DNA of 64,000 nt, from contig NZ_FQZZ01000006.1 in assembly GCF_900142185.1 (NCBI RefSeq), positions 1-64,000 on the forward strand. Reading direction: 5' to 3'. The number at the start of each line of letters is the position of its first letter. Positions within the stretch are counted from its first letter, which is position 1. Positions 34,714 to 45,503 of the stretch are shown here, piece after piece. The stretch is from Lutimaribacter pacificus. GTDB lineage: Bacteria; Pseudomonadota; Alphaproteobacteria; Rhodobacterales; Rhodobacteraceae. Below the pieces are notes generated by a model. It worked only from the letters and a program-made list of their open reading frames with translations, made no database searches and was not told where the DNA came from. A program made the position numbers and the translations under genes.

Positions 34714-35985
34714 ATGTCCGAGAACCGTCTGAACCTGGCCGAGCTGAAGGCGAAAAGCCCCAAAGACCTTTTGGCGATGGCCGAAGAGCTTGAGATCGAG
34801 AACGCCTCGACCATGCGCAAGGGCGAAATGATGTTCCAGATCCTCCGCGAAATGGCGGATGAGGGGTGGGAGATCGGTGGCGATGGCGTGCTGGAAGTGC
34901 TGCAGGACGGGTTCGGTTTCCTGCGCTCGCCCGAGGCAAACTATCTGCCGGGCCCCGATGACATCTATGTTTCGCCCGACATGATCCGCCAGTATTCGCT
35001 GCGCACGGGTGACACCGTGGAAGGTGTGATCAAGGCGCCGGACGACAATGAAAGGTATTTCGCGCTGACCAGCGTGAACCAGATCAATTTCCAGGAGCCG
35101 GACAAGGCCCGTCACAAGATCGCGTTCGACAACCTGACGCCGCTTTATCCCGATGAGCGCCTGAAGATGGAGATCGAGGACCCGACGATCAAGGACCGTT
35201 CGGCCCGTATCATCGACCTGGTGGCGCCCATCGGCAAAGGCCAGCGGTCGCTGATCGTCGCGCCGCCGCGGACGGGTAAGACGGTTCTGTTGCAGAACAT
35301 CGCCCATTCGATCGAAACCAACCACCCCGAGGTGTACCTGATCGTTCTGCTGATCGACGAACGCCCCGAGGAAGTGACCGACATGCAGCGCAGCGTGAAG
35401 GGCGAGGTGATTTCCTCGACCTTCGACGAGCCTGCGACGCGGCACGTCGCGGTGTCGGAAATGGTGATCGAGAAAGCCAAGCGCTTGGTCGAGCATAAAC
35501 GAGATGTTGTTATTCTTCTCGACTCGATCACAAGACTTGGTAGGGCCTTCAACACCGTCGTGCCGTCCTCGGGCAAGGTTCTGACCGGTGGTGTGGATGC
35601 GAACGCCTTGCAGCGACCCAAGCGGTTCTTCGGTGCCGCGCGGAATGTCGAGGAAGGCGGATCGCTGACCATCGTCGCGACCGCGCTGATCGACACCGGC
35701 AGCCGGATGGACGAGGTGATCTTTGAAGAATTCAAGGGCACCGGCAACAGCGAGATCGTTCTGGACCGCAAGGTTGCCGACAAGCGCGTGTTCCCGGCCA
35801 TTGATATTCTCAAATCGGGCACGCGGAAAGAGGATCTGCTGGTCGATAAATCGGACCTGGCCAAGACCTATGTCCTGCGCCGCATCCTGAACCCGATGGG
35901 CACGACGGATGCGATCGAATTCCTGATTTCGAAGCTCAAGCAGACCAAGACGAATTCGGAATTCTTCGATTCGATGAACACCTGA
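34714..35985 (+). CDS. rho: Transcription termination factor Rho
   Basis: The protein has 423 residues. The N-terminal domain and cold-shock-like RNA-binding domain carry [23 protein letters not shown]; the ATPase domain has PPRTGKT (184-190), [16 protein letters not shown] and the Q/R-loop regions. It is a hexameric helicase ending transcription at unstructured C-rich RNA. The start at 34714 ([11 protein letters not shown]) is the family start, preceded by AAGGTG. A longer open frame upstream lacks both. The position between hemJ and mnmE is typical for Rhodobacterales. Confidence 0.98.
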   Translation: MSENRLNLAELKAKSPKDLLAMAEELEIENASTMRKGEMMFQILREMADEGWEIGGDGVLEVLQDGFGFLRSPEANYLPGPDDIYVSPDMIRQYSLRTGDTVEGVIKAPDDNERYFALTSVNQINFQEPDKARHKIAFDNLTPLYPDERLKMEIEDPTIKDRSARIIDLVAPIGKGQRSLIVAPPRTGKTVLLQNIAHSIETNHPEVYLIVLLIDERPEEVTDMQRSVKGEVISSTFDEPATRHVAVSEMVIEKAKRLVEHKRDVVILLDSITRLGRAFNTVVPSSGKVLTGGVDANALQRPKRFFGAARNVEEGGSLTIVATALIDTGSRMDEVIFEEFKGTGNSEIVLDRKVADKRVFPAIDILKSGTRKEDLLVDKSDLAKTYVLRRILNPMGTTDAIEFLISKLKQTKTNSEFFDSMNT

Positions 35986-36012
35986 CGCGCCGACGGTGCC
36001 GAGGTTTGACCG

Positions 36013-37287
36013 ATGGACACAATTTTCGCCCTTGCCACCGCACCCGGCAAGGCCGGGGTCGCGGTGATCCGCGTTTCCGGTCCGCAGGCTTTCGCGGCCT
36101 GTGAAAAGCTGTCCGGGGGCGTGCCGGAACCTCGTCGCGCCAGTCTGCGGCGGTTGCGCGATCTGTCGGGCGATACCCTGGACGAGGCATTGGTTCTTTG
36201 CTTTGAAAAGGGGCGCAGCTTTACCGGCGAAGATGTGGTTGAGTTTCAGTGCCACGGGTCCGTGGCGATCACCTCGGCTATTCTGCGGACCCTGGGGCAG
36301 GTTGACGGGTTGCGAATGGCCGAACCGGGCGAGTTCACGCGCCGGGCGCTTGAAAGCGGGCGTCTGGATCTGACCCAGGTCGAAGGATTGGCGGACCTGA
36401 TCGAATCCGAGACCGAGGCGCAGAGGAAACAGGCGCAACGGTTGTTGGACGGTGCGATTGGCGATCAGGCGGAAATCTGGCGCCGTGATCTGATCCGCGC
36501 GGCGGCTTTGCTGGAAGCGACGATAGATTTCGCGGACGAGGATGTGCCGGAGGATGTTTCCGACGAGGTTCTGGCGCTTGTTGCAAAGACACGGGCCGCG
36601 ATATCGGAGCAGCTGAGAGGGATTGACGCTGCCGAGCGTGTGCGAACGGGGTTTGAGGTGGCCATCGTCGGGGCGCCGAATGTAGGAAAATCAACGCTTC
36701 TGAACGCCCTTGCGGGGCGCGAGGCAGCGATAACCTCGGAATATGCGGGCACGACCCGGGATGTGATCGAGGTTCGGATGGATCTTGGTGGATTGCCGGT
36801 CACCGTTCTGGATACCGCCGGTATCAGGGAAACCGTGGATCACGTGGAGGGTATTGGTATCGCCCGTGCGCGTGAGCGTGCACAATCCGCTGATCTGCGT
36901 GTTTTCCTGGTGGACGATGCGCCGCCTGAATTGGAGCCCATGCCGCAGGATATTGTGGTGCAGGCCAAGGCCGATCTGCGGGGAGAAGGCGTATCCGGGC
37001 TGACCGGGCAGGGCGTGGGGCAATTGGTAAGCGATATTACCGACCGCCTGAAGGATCAGGCTGCGCAGGCGGGGCTGGCAACGCGGGAACGTCACAGGCT
37101 TGCATTGGCACGGGCGATTTCTGGCCTCGAACTGGCCGAGGACCATGTCAGAATCGGTGGGATGCAGTACGATCTGGCAGCGGAAGAGTTGCGAAATGTT
37201 GTCCGGTCCCTTGAATCCTTGCTTGGGCGGATAGATGTGGAAAATCTGCTGGATGAAATCTTTGCCAGCTTTTGTCTTGGGAAGTGA
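36013..37287 (+). CDS. mnmE: MnmE, tRNA-modification GTPase
   Basis: The protein has 424 residues, slightly short of the usual 440-450. The N-terminal folate-binding domain begins [23 protein letters not shown], the G domain carries [12 protein letters not shown] (about 220) and DTAGIRET, and the C-terminus is the catalytic motif CLGK. With MnmG it forms the 5-(carboxymethyl)aminomethyl group on wobble uridine 34. mnmG starts 3 bases downstream. Confidence 0.97.
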   Translation: MDTIFALATAPGKAGVAVIRVSGPQAFAACEKLSGGVPEPRRASLRRLRDLSGDTLDEALVLCFEKGRSFTGEDVVEFQCHGSVAITSAILRTLGQVDGLRMAEPGEFTRRALESGRLDLTQVEGLADLIESETEAQRKQAQRLLDGAIGDQAEIWRRDLIRAAALLEATIDFADEDVPEDVSDEVLALVAKTRAAISEQLRGIDAAERVRTGFEVAIVGAPNVGKSTLLNALAGREAAITSEYAGTTRDVIEVRMDLGGLPVTVLDTAGIRETVDHVEGIGIARARERAQSADLRVFLVDDAPPELEPMPQDIVVQAKADLRGEGVSGLTGQGVGQLVSDITDRLKDQAAQAGLATRERHRLALARAISGLELAEDHVRIGGMQYDLAAEELRNVVRSLESLLGRIDVENLLDEIFASFCLGK

Positions 37288-37290
37288 GGA

Positions 37291-39168
37291 GTGTTTCACG
37301 TGAAACATTTTGACTTCGATGTTCTGGTTGTCGGCGGGGGCCATGCGGGTGCGGATGCCGCGCATGCGGCTGCCCGTATGGGTGCGCGCACCGCGCTGGT
37401 CACGCTGCGGCGCGACGGGATCGGTGTGATGTCCTGCAACCCCGCCATCGGTGGGCTGGGCAAAGGGCATCTGGTGCGCGAGATTGATGCGCTGGACGGC
37501 GTGATGGGGCGTGTTGCGGATAAGGCGGGCATACAGTTTCGGCTGCTGAACCGGCGCAAGGGTCCGGCGGTGCAGGGGCCGCGGGCACAGTCTGACCGCA
37601 AGATTTACCGCACAGAAATGCAGGCTGAGATGGATGCCCGGCCCGGCCTGACGATTGTCGAGGGTGAAGCGACGGATTTCCTGATGGATGATGGCCGGGT
37701 TTCCGGCCTGATCCTGGGGGATGGCAGTGAAATTCGGGCGAAAACAGTTGTTCTGACCACCGGCACTTTCCTGCGTGGCGTGATCCATATCGGCGATGTT
37801 TCGCGTCCGGGTGGGCGGATGGGGGATAAACCCTCTGTTCGCCTGGCCGAGCGAATCGACAGTTTTGCCCTGCCATTGGGGCGGCTGAAAACCGGCACAC
37901 CGCCCCGCCTGGACGGCCGCACAATCGCCTGGGATAAGCTGGAAGAGCAGCCGGGCGACGACGATCCGGTAATGTTTTCCTTTCTTTCCAAGGGGCCGTT
38001 CGTTCGACAGGTGTCCTGCGGGATCACGCACACGAATGAGCGCACGCACGAGATCATCCAGAACAACCTGACGCGGTCGGCAATGTATGGCGGCCATATC
38101 GAGGGGGTTGGCCCCCGGTATTGCCCGTCGATTGAGGATAAGGTCGTGCGGTTTGCCGACAAGTCATCGCATCAGATCTTTCTTGAGCCCGAGGGCCTGA
38201 ACGACCACACGGTTTATCCGAACGGCATTTCGACCTCACTGCCCGAGGATGTTCAGCACGACTATGTGCATTCGATTTTCGGGCTGGAGGAGGCTACGAT
38301 CCTGCAGCCGGGTTATGCGATCGAATACGATTACGTCGATCCGCGCGCGCTGGATTTGCGGCTCGCGGTACGGAGCGTTCCGGGGCTGTACCTGGCCGGG
38401 CAAATCAACGGTACGACGGGATATGAGGAGGCTGCGGCGCAAGGGCTTGTCGCCGGGTTGAATGCGGCGGCCGAGGCGTTGGGGCGCGATCCGATCACGT
38501 TCAGCCGGTCCGACAGCTATATCGGTGTGATGATCGACGACCTGACCACCAGGGGTGTAAGCGAGCCATATCGCATGTTCACCTCGCGCGCCGAGTTCCG
38601 GCTGTCGCTGCGCGCGGATAACGCGGATCAGCGCCTGACGCCGCTTGGTTTGGGTATTGGCTGTGTCGGTGAACAGCGTAAGCGCGCCTTTGGTACAAAG
38701 ATGGAGCGGTTGGAAGCAGGGAAGGCGCTGCTCGAATCGCGCACCTATACGCCGCGCGAGGTGGCCTCGCTCGGGCTGAAGGTGAATCAGGATGGCGCGC
38801 GGCGGAGCGGGTTTCAGATTCTGGCATTTCCCGATGTCAGTTTCGAGGATGTGATTCGGCTGGAACCGGGGTTGAGCGGCGTCGATGAAGAGACGCGGCG
38901 CCAGTTGGAGCGCGATGCGCTCTACGCCAATTATATCGAGCGCCAAAAGCGGGATGTTGAGGCCATGAAGCGGGATGAACAACAGGTTATCCCGCCGGAT
39001 TTCGAGTTTTCGGTCATTGAGGGGCTGTCAAACGAGCTGAAAGTAAAGCTTGCCGCCACACGGCCGGGCAATCTCGCCCAGGCGGCCCGGATTGACGGGA
39101 TGACGCCGGCGGCGCTGACCTTGATCCTGGCGCGGTTGCGTCGTGAAAGACGCGAGAAGTCGGCGTGA
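37291..39168 (+). CDS. mnmG: MnmG (GidA), tRNA uridine 5-carboxymethylaminomethyl modification enzyme
   Basis: The protein has 625 residues. The FAD-binding motif [19 protein letters not shown] lies close to the N-terminus, followed by [23 protein letters not shown], characteristic of MnmG. It is the partner of MnmE in wobble-uridine modification. The start is GTG at 37291; the first residues MFHVKH are simply the translation of the parS palindrome at 37292-37307. It is flanked by mnmE (3-base gap) and rsmG (TGATG overlap). Confidence 0.97.
   Translation: MFHVKHFDFDVLVVGGGHAGADAAHAAARMGARTALVTLRRDGIGVMSCNPAIGGLGKGHLVREIDALDGVMGRVADKAGIQFRLLNRRKGPAVQGPRAQSDRKIYRTEMQAEMDARPGLTIVEGEATDFLMDDGRVSGLILGDGSEIRAKTVVLTTGTFLRGVIHIGDVSRPGGRMGDKPSVRLAERIDSFALPLGRLKTGTPPRLDGRTIAWDKLEEQPGDDDPVMFSFLSKGPFVRQVSCGITHTNERTHEIIQNNLTRSAMYGGHIEGVGPRYCPSIEDKVVRFADKSSHQIFLEPEGLNDHTVYPNGISTSLPEDVQHDYVHSIFGLEEATILQPGYAIEYDYVDPRALDLRLAVRSVPGLYLAGQINGTTGYEEAAAQGLVAGLNAAAEALGRDPITFSRSDSYIGVMIDDLTTRGVSEPYRMFTSRAEFRLSLRADNADQRLTPLGLGIGCVGEQRKRAFGTKMERLEAGKALLESRTYTPREVASLGLKVNQDGARRSGFQILAFPDVSFEDVIRLEPGLSGVDEETRRQLERDALYANYIERQKRDVEAMKRDEQQVIPPDFEFSVIEGLSNELKVKLAATRPGNLAQAARIDGMTPAALTLILARLRRERREKSA
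37292..37307. promoter_or_regulatory. parS centromere site 1 (ParB-binding)
   Basis: TGTTTCACGTGAAACA is a perfect 16-base palindrome identical to the universal parS consensus. It starts on the second base of the mnmG GTG start codon, so it is read as the N-terminus of MnmG. It is about 3.3 kb from the candidate oriC and 2.5 kb from parA. Confidence 0.95.
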
Positions 39169-39779
39169 TGCATGAAACCCCCGGAGTCGATGTTTCACGT
39201 GAAACAATCGCGCGGCTGGAACACTACGTGGCGCTTTTGAAAAAGTGGAACCCGCGCATCAACCTGGTCAGCAGGTCAACGCTGGCCGATGCGTGGGAAC
39301 GGCATGTCAGGGATTCTTTGCAAATATTGTCGCTTGCGCCAGCCGGATGGAAGACGTGGGCGGATCTGGGGAGTGGCGGCGGTTTTCCGGGGTTGGTGAT
39401 TGCGATCGCGGCATTGGAGCTGAATCCCGGCGCCCGCGTCATACTGGTGGAAAGCGACCAGAGAAAATGCGCTTTTCTTCGCACAGTGATCCGCGAAACC
39501 GGTGCAAATGCCGAAGCGATCGCCCGGCGTATCGAGGATGTACAGCCGATCGGCGCGAATGTCGTTTCGGCGCGAGCGCTGGCCGATCTTTCGACGCTTT
39601 TGGAGTTCGCCGAAAGGCATGGCGGTGAGGGGTGTGTCGCGCTGTTTCCCAAGGGCGCCACATGGAAAAAAGAACTTACCGAAGCACAGCAGGAGTGGGA
39701 ATTCTCCTGCGCCCGATATAAAAGTGAAACCGAAGAAAAATCCGTCATCCTGAGGATCGAAGGAGTCGCCCGTGTCTGA
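39168..39779 (+). CDS. rsmG: RsmG (GidB), 16S rRNA (guanine-527-N7)-methyltransferase
   Basis: The protein has 203 residues. The SAM motif is WADLGSGGGFPGLVIAIA and the substrate-side block is NLVSRSTLADAWERHVRDS. It methylates G527 of 16S rRNA. The ATG at 39168 overlaps the mnmG stop (TGATG); a GTG three bases earlier is less likely. Residues DVSRETI near the start are encoded by a second parS site. The 3' end overlaps parA by 8 bases. Confidence 0.96.
   Translation: MHETPGVDVSRETIARLEHYVALLKKWNPRINLVSRSTLADAWERHVRDSLQILSLAPAGWKTWADLGSGGGFPGLVIAIAALELNPGARVILVESDQRKCAFLRTVIRETGANAEAIARRIEDVQPIGANVVSARALADLSTLLEFAERHGGEGCVALFPKGATWKKELTEAQQEWEFSCARYKSETEEKSVILRIEGVARV
39191..39206. promoter_or_regulatory. 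parS centromere site 2 (ParB-binding)
   Basis: This is the same perfect palindrome TGTTTCACGTGAAACA as site 1, 1.9 kb away and inside rsmG codons about 9-14. Two identical sites within two genes upstream of parAB would form the ParB loading centre next to the origin. Confidence 0.95.
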
Positions 39780-40581
39780 CCCCACACGCCCGCCTGGGCC
39801 ACGCATCATCGCTGTTGCAAACCAGAAGGGCGGCGTGGGCAAGACCACTACGGCCATCAACCTTGCCGCAGCGCTGTCGGCGCAAGGCCAGCGCGTGCTG
39901 ATCATCGACCTTGATCCGCAGGGCAATGCATCAACGGGGCTGGGGATCGAGGTGGATGATCGCGAGCTTACCACCTACGAGCTGTTGCTTGAGGATATCG
40001 AGCTTGGCACGGTGATCCAATCGACGGAAACTGAAAATCTGTTCATCGTTCCGGCGACGATTGATCTGAGTTCGGCGGATATCGAGCTGATATCCAACGA
40101 AAAGCGCAGCTTTCTTTTGCATGATGCGCTGCGTCAGCACGCGATGGATGATTTCCGCTTTGATTACATCCTGATTGACTGCCCGCCTTCGCTGAACCTT
40201 CTGACGGTCAACGCGATGGTTGCGGCGCATTCCGTGCTGGTCCCGCTGCAATCCGAATTCTTTGCGCTTGAGGGGCTTTCTCAGCTTATGCTGACGATTC
40301 GAGAGGTGCGCCAGACCGCGAACCCGAACCTGAGGATCGAAGGTATTGTGTTGACCATGTATGACAAACGCAACAGGTTGAGTCAGCAGGTCGAGCAGGA
40401 TGCGCGGGAAAACCTGGGGGATCTGGTTTTCAAAACGGTAATCCCCCGGAACGTGCGCGTGTCCGAGGCGCCGTCTTACGCGGTGCCGGTTCTGGATTAC
40501 GATCCCACCTCCAAGGGGGCGCAGGCCTATCTTGATCTGGCGCGGGAAATCCTGCGGAATCACACGAAACTTGCGGCATGA
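39772..40581 (+). CDS. parA: ParA, chromosome-partitioning ATPase
   Basis: The protein has 269 residues. The deviant Walker A ANQKGGVGKTTTAINLA (K19-T25) is followed by DLDPQGNASTGLG and DYILIDCPPSLNLLT. It is the dynamic ATPase that moves ParB-parS complexes after replication. The start is a GTG at 39772 behind AAGGAG, overlapping rsmG by 8 bases. parB follows directly. Confidence 0.97.
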   Translation: MSDPTRPPGPRIIAVANQKGGVGKTTTAINLAAALSAQGQRVLIIDLDPQGNASTGLGIEVDDRELTTYELLLEDIELGTVIQSTETENLFIVPATIDLSSADIELISNEKRSFLLHDALRQHAMDDFRFDYILIDCPPSLNLLTVNAMVAAHSVLVPLQSEFFALEGLSQLMLTIREVRQTANPNLRIEGIVLTMYDKRNRLSQQVEQDARENLGDLVFKTVIPRNVRVSEAPSYAVPVLDYDPTSKGAQAYLDLAREILRNHTKLAA

Positions 40582-40598
40582 GTGACGGAGACGGCAAT

Positions 40599-41501
40599 AT
40601 GGACAAGAAAACCAAATCGCGCGGGTTGGGCCGTGGCCTGTCGGCCCTGATGGCGGACGTCAATGCCGAAGAGGGGGGGCAGGAAAACGCGCCACGCCGC
40701 GCCGACCTGTCGGTTCCGATCGAGCGGATTCATCCGAACCCCGATCAGCCGCGCCGCAGTTTTACGCCCGAGCAGCTGGAAGAGCTTTCCGCCTCGATCA
40801 AGGAAAAGGGTATTATCCAGCCACTGATTGTCCGGCCGCGTCCTGACAGCGATGGCGAGTACGAGATCGTCGCGGGCGAGCGGCGTTGGCGGGCGGCTCA
40901 GATGGCGCGTCTGCACGAAGTCCCCGTTCTCGTGCGGGATTTCAACGATACCGAAGTTCTTGAGGTTGCGATTATCGAGAACATCCAGCGCGCCGACCTG
41001 AACCCGGTGGAAGAGGCCGCGGGCTATCGTCAGCTTATGGACAAGTTCGGCCATACCCAGGAAAAACTGTCCGAGGTTCTGGGGAAAAGCCGCAGCTACA
41101 TCGCCAACCTCGTGCGCCTGCTGAGCCTGCCGGACGAGGTGCAAACCTATCTGCGTGAGGGGAAACTGTCAGCCGGTCATGCGCGCGCGCTGATCACGTC
41201 AGAAGATCCCGCAGGCCTTGCCCGCAAGGTGATCCAAAAGGGCCTGTCGGTGCGCGAAACCGAAAGCCTGGCGAAAAAGGCCGTTGGCAACATCTTCGCC
41301 GAGAGTGGCAAGACGACGCCGAAAAAGGCGGCTGAAAAGGATGCCGATACCAAGGCCCTTGAAGGGGATTTGTCGGCCGGCCTGGGCATGAAGGTCGAGA
41401 TCGACCACGATAAAGGGCAGGAATCGGGTCGATTGGTGATCCGTTACGATTCCCTCGACGATCTTGATGAGCTGTGCATGCGCCTGTCGGCTATGCGCTA
41501 G
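40599..41501 (+). CDS. parB: ParB, chromosome-partitioning CTPase/parS-binding protein
   Basis: The protein has 300 residues from this start. The N-terminus KSRGLGRGLSALM is the ParA-contact motif. The CTP-binding domain has HPNPDQPRRSF, then GIIQPLIVRP and VAGERRWRAAQMA, and ENIQRADLNPVEEAAGY is the C-motif with the HTH following. The ATG at 40599 has GGAG 8 bases upstream. An ATG at 40578 overlapping the parA stop (ATGA) would add 7 residues and is also possible. Its 3' end overlaps the convergent DUF454 gene by 11 bases. Confidence 0.96.
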   Translation: MDKKTKSRGLGRGLSALMADVNAEEGGQENAPRRADLSVPIERIHPNPDQPRRSFTPEQLEELSASIKEKGIIQPLIVRPRPDSDGEYEIVAGERRWRAAQMARLHEVPVLVRDFNDTEVLEVAIIENIQRADLNPVEEAAGYRQLMDKFGHTQEKLSEVLGKSRSYIANLVRLLSLPDEVQTYLREGKLSAGHARALITSEDPAGLARKVIQKGLSVRETESLAKKAVGNIFAESGKTTPKKAAEKDADTKALEGDLSAGLGMKVEIDHDKGQESGRLVIRYDSLDDLDELCMRLSAMR

Positions 41502-41844
41502 GGCGCGACCAGAGGAAGATCAGGACGCAGGACAGGACAACGGCCTGAATCGCCAGTATCTGCCAGCGCAGCCCAAGCAGCAGCGAGACCGCGAAAACCA
41601 GCACGATCGACAGGGTTGCGATGCGTTTGCCGCGCGGATTTATCGCGCCGCGTTCCTGCCAGTCGATGATCGACGGGCCGAATGTCGGGTGGGCCAGTAT
41701 CCAGCCATGCAGGCGTTCGGATGAGCGTGCGAAAAAGAACGCGGCCAGCAGCATGAAGGGAACGGTCGGCAAAAGCGGCAGAAAGATTCCGATCAGGCCC
41801 AACCCGACCGAAAGAAGCCCCAGACTGGCCCAGACAAAGCGCAT
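41491..41844 (-). CDS. YbaN-family (DUF454) inner-membrane protein
   Basis: The protein has 117 residues. It begins VWASLGLLSVGLGLIGIFLPLLPTVPFMLLAAFFFARSSERL (shown by its ends), the DUF454 signature, with three to four hydrophobic segments. The function is unknown. It starts one base after the hemW stop and overlaps the parB 3' end by 11 bases on the other strand. Confidence 0.9.
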   Translation of the reverse strand: MRFVWASLGLLSVGLGLIGIFLPLLPTVPFMLLAAFFFARSSERLHGWILAHPTFGPSIIDWQERGAINPRGKRIATLSIVLVFAVSLLLGLRWQILAIQAVVLSCVLIFLWSRPSA

Positions 41845-41845
41845 T

Positions 41846-43003
41846 TCAGTCTACCAAAAGCTGTTCCAGAACCGCATTGAGCACCAGCCGCCCCTCGGCC
41901 GTCGGACGCAGGAATGCGGCGTCATGCTCGATCATGCCGATATCCTGAAGATAGCGCAATTTGTCCTGCGGCAAAGGCCGGCCCGCGATACGCGCATATC
42001 TGCGCGGATCAATGCCTTCGACCAGGCGCAGGCCCATCATCAGGAATTCATCGGCCTGATCGGAGGGGGCGATGGGGCTGCGAAGCTCGTCGGCATTTCC
42101 GGCTTCGGCCTGCTGCAGCCATTTTCCCGGAGCGCGCCATTGCTCTGTGGCGTGGCGTTGTCCGTTCAGTGTCAGACGCCCATGCGCGCCGGGGCCGATG
42201 CCGATGTAATCACCGTAACGCCAATAGATCCTGTTATGCCGGGATTCCGCGCCGGGACGGGCATGGTTCGACACCTCGTAGGCCAGAAACCCGGCCGCAC
42301 CGCAAATGTCCTGCGTGGCCTGGTACATATCGGCGGCCTGATCGTCCTGCGGCAGTCCGCGCAGCTTTCCGGCATTGTACCTGTCGCCGAACGCGGTGCC
42401 CTGTTCGATGGTCAGTTGGTAAAGCGACAAATGATCGACAGCCATGGACAGTGCCTGGTTCAGCTCGTCCTGCCAGTCCTCCAGGGTTTGATCCTGTCTT
42501 GCATAAATCAGGTCAAAGCTGACGCGCTCAAACTGATTGCGCGCGATGTCGAAAGCGCGCCGGGCCTCGTCAACCGTGTGGATACGGCCAAGCCGGGCAA
42601 GATCGCGGTCGTTCAGCGCCTGGATGCCCATCGAGATACGATTCACGCCAGCCTGTGCATATCCGGCAAAGCGCCCGGCCTCGACCGAGCCGGGATTCGC
42701 CTCCAGCGTGACCTCAAGATCGTTGGCGGCGGGCCAGTGGTGGCGGATGCGTTCCAGAATACCGGCAACCACATACGGTTGCATAAGGCTGGGCGTGCCG
42801 CCACCGAAGAACACGGATGTCAGAACGCGGTTAGGCACCTTGGCGGCATAGCGGTCGATTTCGGCGATATAGGCGCTGAGCCAGCGGGATTGGTCGATTT
42901 CGCGGGCAACGTGGCTGTTGAAGTCGCAATATGGGCATTTGGCCTGACAAAAGGGCCAGTGCAGATAAAGGCCAAAGCCCCCCTCTTGCCAGTCCTCAGC
43001 CAA
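41846..43003 (-). CDS. hemW: HemW-like radical SAM protein (haem chaperone, formerly HemN-like)
   Basis: The protein has about 385 residues. The radical-SAM cluster HWPFCQAKCPYCDFNSH has three cysteines spaced C-x3-C-x2-C (C19, C23, C26), followed by FFGGGTPSLM and SMGIQALNDRDL. It lacks the extra N-terminal region of true coproporphyrinogen oxidases, so it fits HemW, which delivers haem. The start is uncertain. A TTG at 43003 gives the usual family N-terminus ([18 protein letters not shown]) and overlaps rdgB by 8 bases. An ATG at 43033 adds 10 residues. Confidence 0.92.
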   Translation of the reverse strand: MAEDWQEGGFGLYLHWPFCQAKCPYCDFNSHVAREIDQSRWLSAYIAEIDRYAAKVPNRVLTSVFFGGGTPSLMQPYVVAGILERIRHHWPAANDLEVTLEANPGSVEAGRFAGYAQAGVNRISMGIQALNDRDLARLGRIHTVDEARRAFDIARNQFERVSFDLIYARQDQTLEDWQDELNQALSMAVDHLSLYQLTIEQGTAFGDRYNAGKLRGLPQDDQAADMYQATQDICGAAGFLAYEVSNHARPGAESRHNRIYWRYGDYIGIGPGAHGRLTLNGQRHATEQWRAPGKWLQQAEAGNADELRSPIAPSDQADEFLMMGLRLVEGIDPRRYARIAGRPLPQDKLRYLQDIGMIEHDAAFLRPTAEGRLVLNAVLEQLLVD

Positions 43004-43607
43004 AACAGCCCGCGACGAATTTGCGGAATGCATCCGCGCGGTGGCTGATCCTGTTCTTTTCCCAGCGGTCCATTTCACCGAAGGTGATGTTGTAGCCTTC
43101 GGGCATAAAGATCGGGTCGTATCCATGACCCTGATCGCCGCGCATCGGCCACACGACGCGGCCGGGCATCACGCCGGGGAAAACCTCGTCACGCCCGTCT
43201 GGCCAGGCAAGCACCAGCGTGCAGCAAAATCGCGCGGTCCAGGGCTCCGGCGTGCCTGACGCGAGCAGTTTGTCATGGGTGCGGGTCATGGCCATGACAA
43301 AATCACGACCAGTCTCTGTTTCGGCCCAATCGGCGGTATAAACGCCGGGTGCACCGCCCAAGGCGTCGATCTCGATACCCGAGTCGTCGGACAGCGCGGG
43401 CAGGCCCGTGGCCCTGGCGGCGGCATGGGCCTTGATGCGCGCGTTTTCCACGAAGCTCGTGCCATCCTCGACCGGCTCGGGCAGATCCATCTCAGCCCCA
43501 CCCACCACGCTGACGCCAAACGGTTCCAGAAGAGCGGCGATTTCTTCCAGCTTGCCCTTGTTGTGGGTGGCGACCAGCAGGCGGTCGCCCTGGAACCGGC
43601 GTGTCAT
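42996..43607 (-). CDS. rdgB: RdgB, dITP/XTP pyrophosphatase (HAM1)
   Basis: The protein has 203 residues. The substrate motif [11 protein letters not shown] (14-19), [14 protein letters not shown], the catalytic [14 protein letters not shown] and [12 protein letters not shown] are all present. It removes inosine and xanthosine triphosphates from the nucleotide pool. It overlaps rph by four bases upstream and hemW downstream; the rph-rdgB-hemW order is typical of alphaproteobacteria. Confidence 0.97.
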   Translation of the reverse strand: MTRRFQGDRLLVATHNKGKLEEIAALLEPFGVSVVGGAEMDLPEPVEDGTSFVENARIKAHAAARATGLPALSDDSGIEIDALGGAPGVYTADWAETETGRDFVMAMTRTHDKLLASGTPEPWTARFCCTLVLAWPDGRDEVFPGVMPGRVVWPMRGDQGHGYDPIFMPEGYNITFGEMDRWEKNRISHRADAFRKFVAGCFG

Positions 43608-44317
43608 GCCACCGCCGCCATTTGGGCCGCAACCAGTTCGCCAACGCCTTTTTCAGCAAGATCCAGAAGCTGGTTCATCTGGTCGCGGGAATAGGTGGCG
43701 CCCTCGGCGCTCATCTGCACCTCGATCAGACGACCGTCGGCGAGCATGATGAAATTGCCGTCGACGCCGGCCTCGGAATCCTCGGGATAATCGAGATCCA
43801 GCACCGGTTGGCCCGCGTAAATTCCGCAGGATACCGCCGCGACAGGCGAGACAAGCGGATCGCTGAGGACATCTCCCGCCTTCATCAGCTTGTTCACGGC
43901 CAGTTTCAGCGCAACCCATCCGCCGGTGATCGAGGCGCAGCGGGTGCCGCCATCGGCCTGGATCACATCGCAATCCACGGTGATCTGCCGCTCACCCAGT
44001 GCCACGCGGTCGACGCCCGCGCGCAGGGACCGCCCGATCAGCCGTTGAATTTCCACGGTGCGCCCGCCCTGTTTGCCGGCCGACGCCTCGCGCCGCATCC
44101 GCGAGGTGGTGGAACGCGGCAGCATCCCGTATTCCGCCGTGACCCAGCCAAGGCCGGACCCCTTGATAAAGGGCGGTACGCGATCTTCGATCGTGGCGGT
44201 GCACAGGACATGGGTGTCGCCCATGCGGATCATGCATGACCCTTCCGCATGTTTCGTGACCCCTGTTTCGATTGAAACCGGGCGCATTTCGCTTAAATCT
44301 CGTCCAGACGGGCGCAT
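43604..44317 (-). CDS. rph: Ribonuclease PH
   Basis: The protein has 237 residues. [14 protein letters not shown] is the family N-terminus, followed by [21 protein letters not shown], with the phosphate-binding arginine, and [21 protein letters not shown]. It trims tRNA 3' ends phosphorolytically. The ATG at 44317 follows GGAG. It is divergent from hrcA across 112 bases. Confidence 0.97.
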   Translation of the reverse strand: MRPSGRDLSEMRPVSIETGVTKHAEGSCMIRMGDTHVLCTATIEDRVPPFIKGSGLGWVTAEYGMLPRSTTSRMRREASAGKQGGRTVEIQRLIGRSLRAGVDRVALGERQITVDCDVIQADGGTRCASITGGWVALKLAVNKLMKAGDVLSDPLVSPVAAVSCGIYAGQPVLDLDYPEDSEAGVDGNFIMLADGRLIEVQMSAEGATYSRDQMNQLLDLAEKGVGELVAAQMAAVA

Positions 44318-44376
44318 GGCATCTCCTCGCTTTGCACTCTGGGGATACAGGCGTGACGGGCCCATGCGCAACCCCG

Positions 44377-44406
44377 ATTGACCTTTGCAACCCTTCCCCT
44401 TTAATG
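44377..44406 (+). promoter_or_regulatory. Possible promoter of hrcA-grpE
   Basis: ATTGACC (44377-44383) is followed 16-17 bases later by CTTTAATG (44399-44406). It can be read as a sigma-70 promoter or as an RpoH promoter (CTTGAN-N16-CYTATNT with mismatches). No CIRCE inverted repeat (TTAGCACTC-N9-GAGTGCTAA) is visible in this 112-base gap. Confidence 0.4.
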
Positions 44407-44429
44407 GCCTCTTGTCTGAGGTTCCGACG

Positions 44430-45494
44430 ATGCACGACGACACGAACATTCTGGCTGAGATGAACGACCGCTCGCGCGAGGTGTTTCGCCGCGTGGTCGA
44501 GGGCTATCTGGAAAGCGGCGACCCCGTGGGCAGCCGCACCCTGACCCGCACGTTAAGCGAAAAGGTCAGTGCGGCCACGATCCGTAACGTCATGCAGGAT
44601 CTGGAGCTTCTCGGGCTTCTCGGCAGTCCGCATGTCAGCGCGGGCCGCGTTCCGACGCAGCTGGGCCTTCGGCTGTTCGTGGACGGGCTGCTTGAGGTGC
44701 GCGATCTGGACGAATCCGACCGCAAGAAGATCGACGAAACCGCGGGCAGTAACAGCCAGGATGTCGGTGGCCTGCTGGATCGGGTCAGCACGGCATTGTC
44801 CGGCGTGACGCAGGGTGCGTCGCTGGTTCTGGCCCCCAAGCACGAGGCGCCGATCAGGCATGTCGAGTTTGTCAGCCTCGGGGCTGACCGTGCTTTGGTA
44901 GTGCTGGTGTTCTCGGACGGGCATGTGGAAAACCGGCTGTTCACCCCGCCTGTCGGGCAAACGCCATCCTCGATGCGTGAGGCGGCGAATTTCCTGAACG
45001 CCCTGGCCGAGGGTCGCACGCTGAGCGAACTTCAGGCCGTGATCCGGCGCGAAATCACGCTGCGCCGGCAAGAGATCGACACGCTGGCGCGCGACCTGGT
45101 GGAAAGCGGCCTTGCCGTGTGGGAGAGCGAAGGCGAACATGGCGAACGGCTGATCGTCCGCGGGCGGTCGAACCTGCTGTCCGACGAAACCTCCGAGGCC
45201 GAGCTGGAAATGATCCGCACGCTGTTCGATGATCTTGAACGCAAGCGCGACATCGCCGAATTCCTGCAACTTGCCGAAACCGGCGAGGGTGTGCGGATTT
45301 TTATCGGCTCCGAGAACAAACTTTTCTCACTTTCGGGTTCATCTTTGGTCGTCTCTCCATATATGAACGCTGACCGGAAGATCATGGGCGCGGTGGGCGT
45401 GATCGGCCCCACGCGCCTGAACTATGGACGCATCGTGCCGATTGTGGATTACACGGCGCAACTGGTCGGAAAACTGATTTCAGACCGCAGTTAG
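44430..45494 (+). CDS. hrcA: HrcA heat-inducible transcription repressor
   Basis: The protein has 354 residues. The winged HTH region has [20 protein letters not shown], then [19 protein letters not shown] and [19 protein letters not shown], all HrcA hallmarks. It represses groE/dnaK-type operons by binding CIRCE elements. The start at 44430 ([20 protein letters not shown]) follows TGAGG. grpE follows after 9 bases. dnaK and dnaJ are not in this window. Confidence 0.96.
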   Translation: MHDDTNILAEMNDRSREVFRRVVEGYLESGDPVGSRTLTRTLSEKVSAATIRNVMQDLELLGLLGSPHVSAGRVPTQLGLRLFVDGLLEVRDLDESDRKKIDETAGSNSQDVGGLLDRVSTALSGVTQGASLVLAPKHEAPIRHVEFVSLGADRALVVLVFSDGHVENRLFTPPVGQTPSSMREAANFLNALAEGRTLSELQAVIRREITLRRQEIDTLARDLVESGLAVWESEGEHGERLIVRGRSNLLSDETSEAELEMIRTLFDDLERKRDIAEFLQLAETGEGVRIFIGSENKLFSLSGSSLVVSPYMNADRKIMGAVGVIGPTRLNYGRIVPIVDYTAQLVGKLISDRS

Positions 45495-45503
45495 AGGTGA
45501 AAG

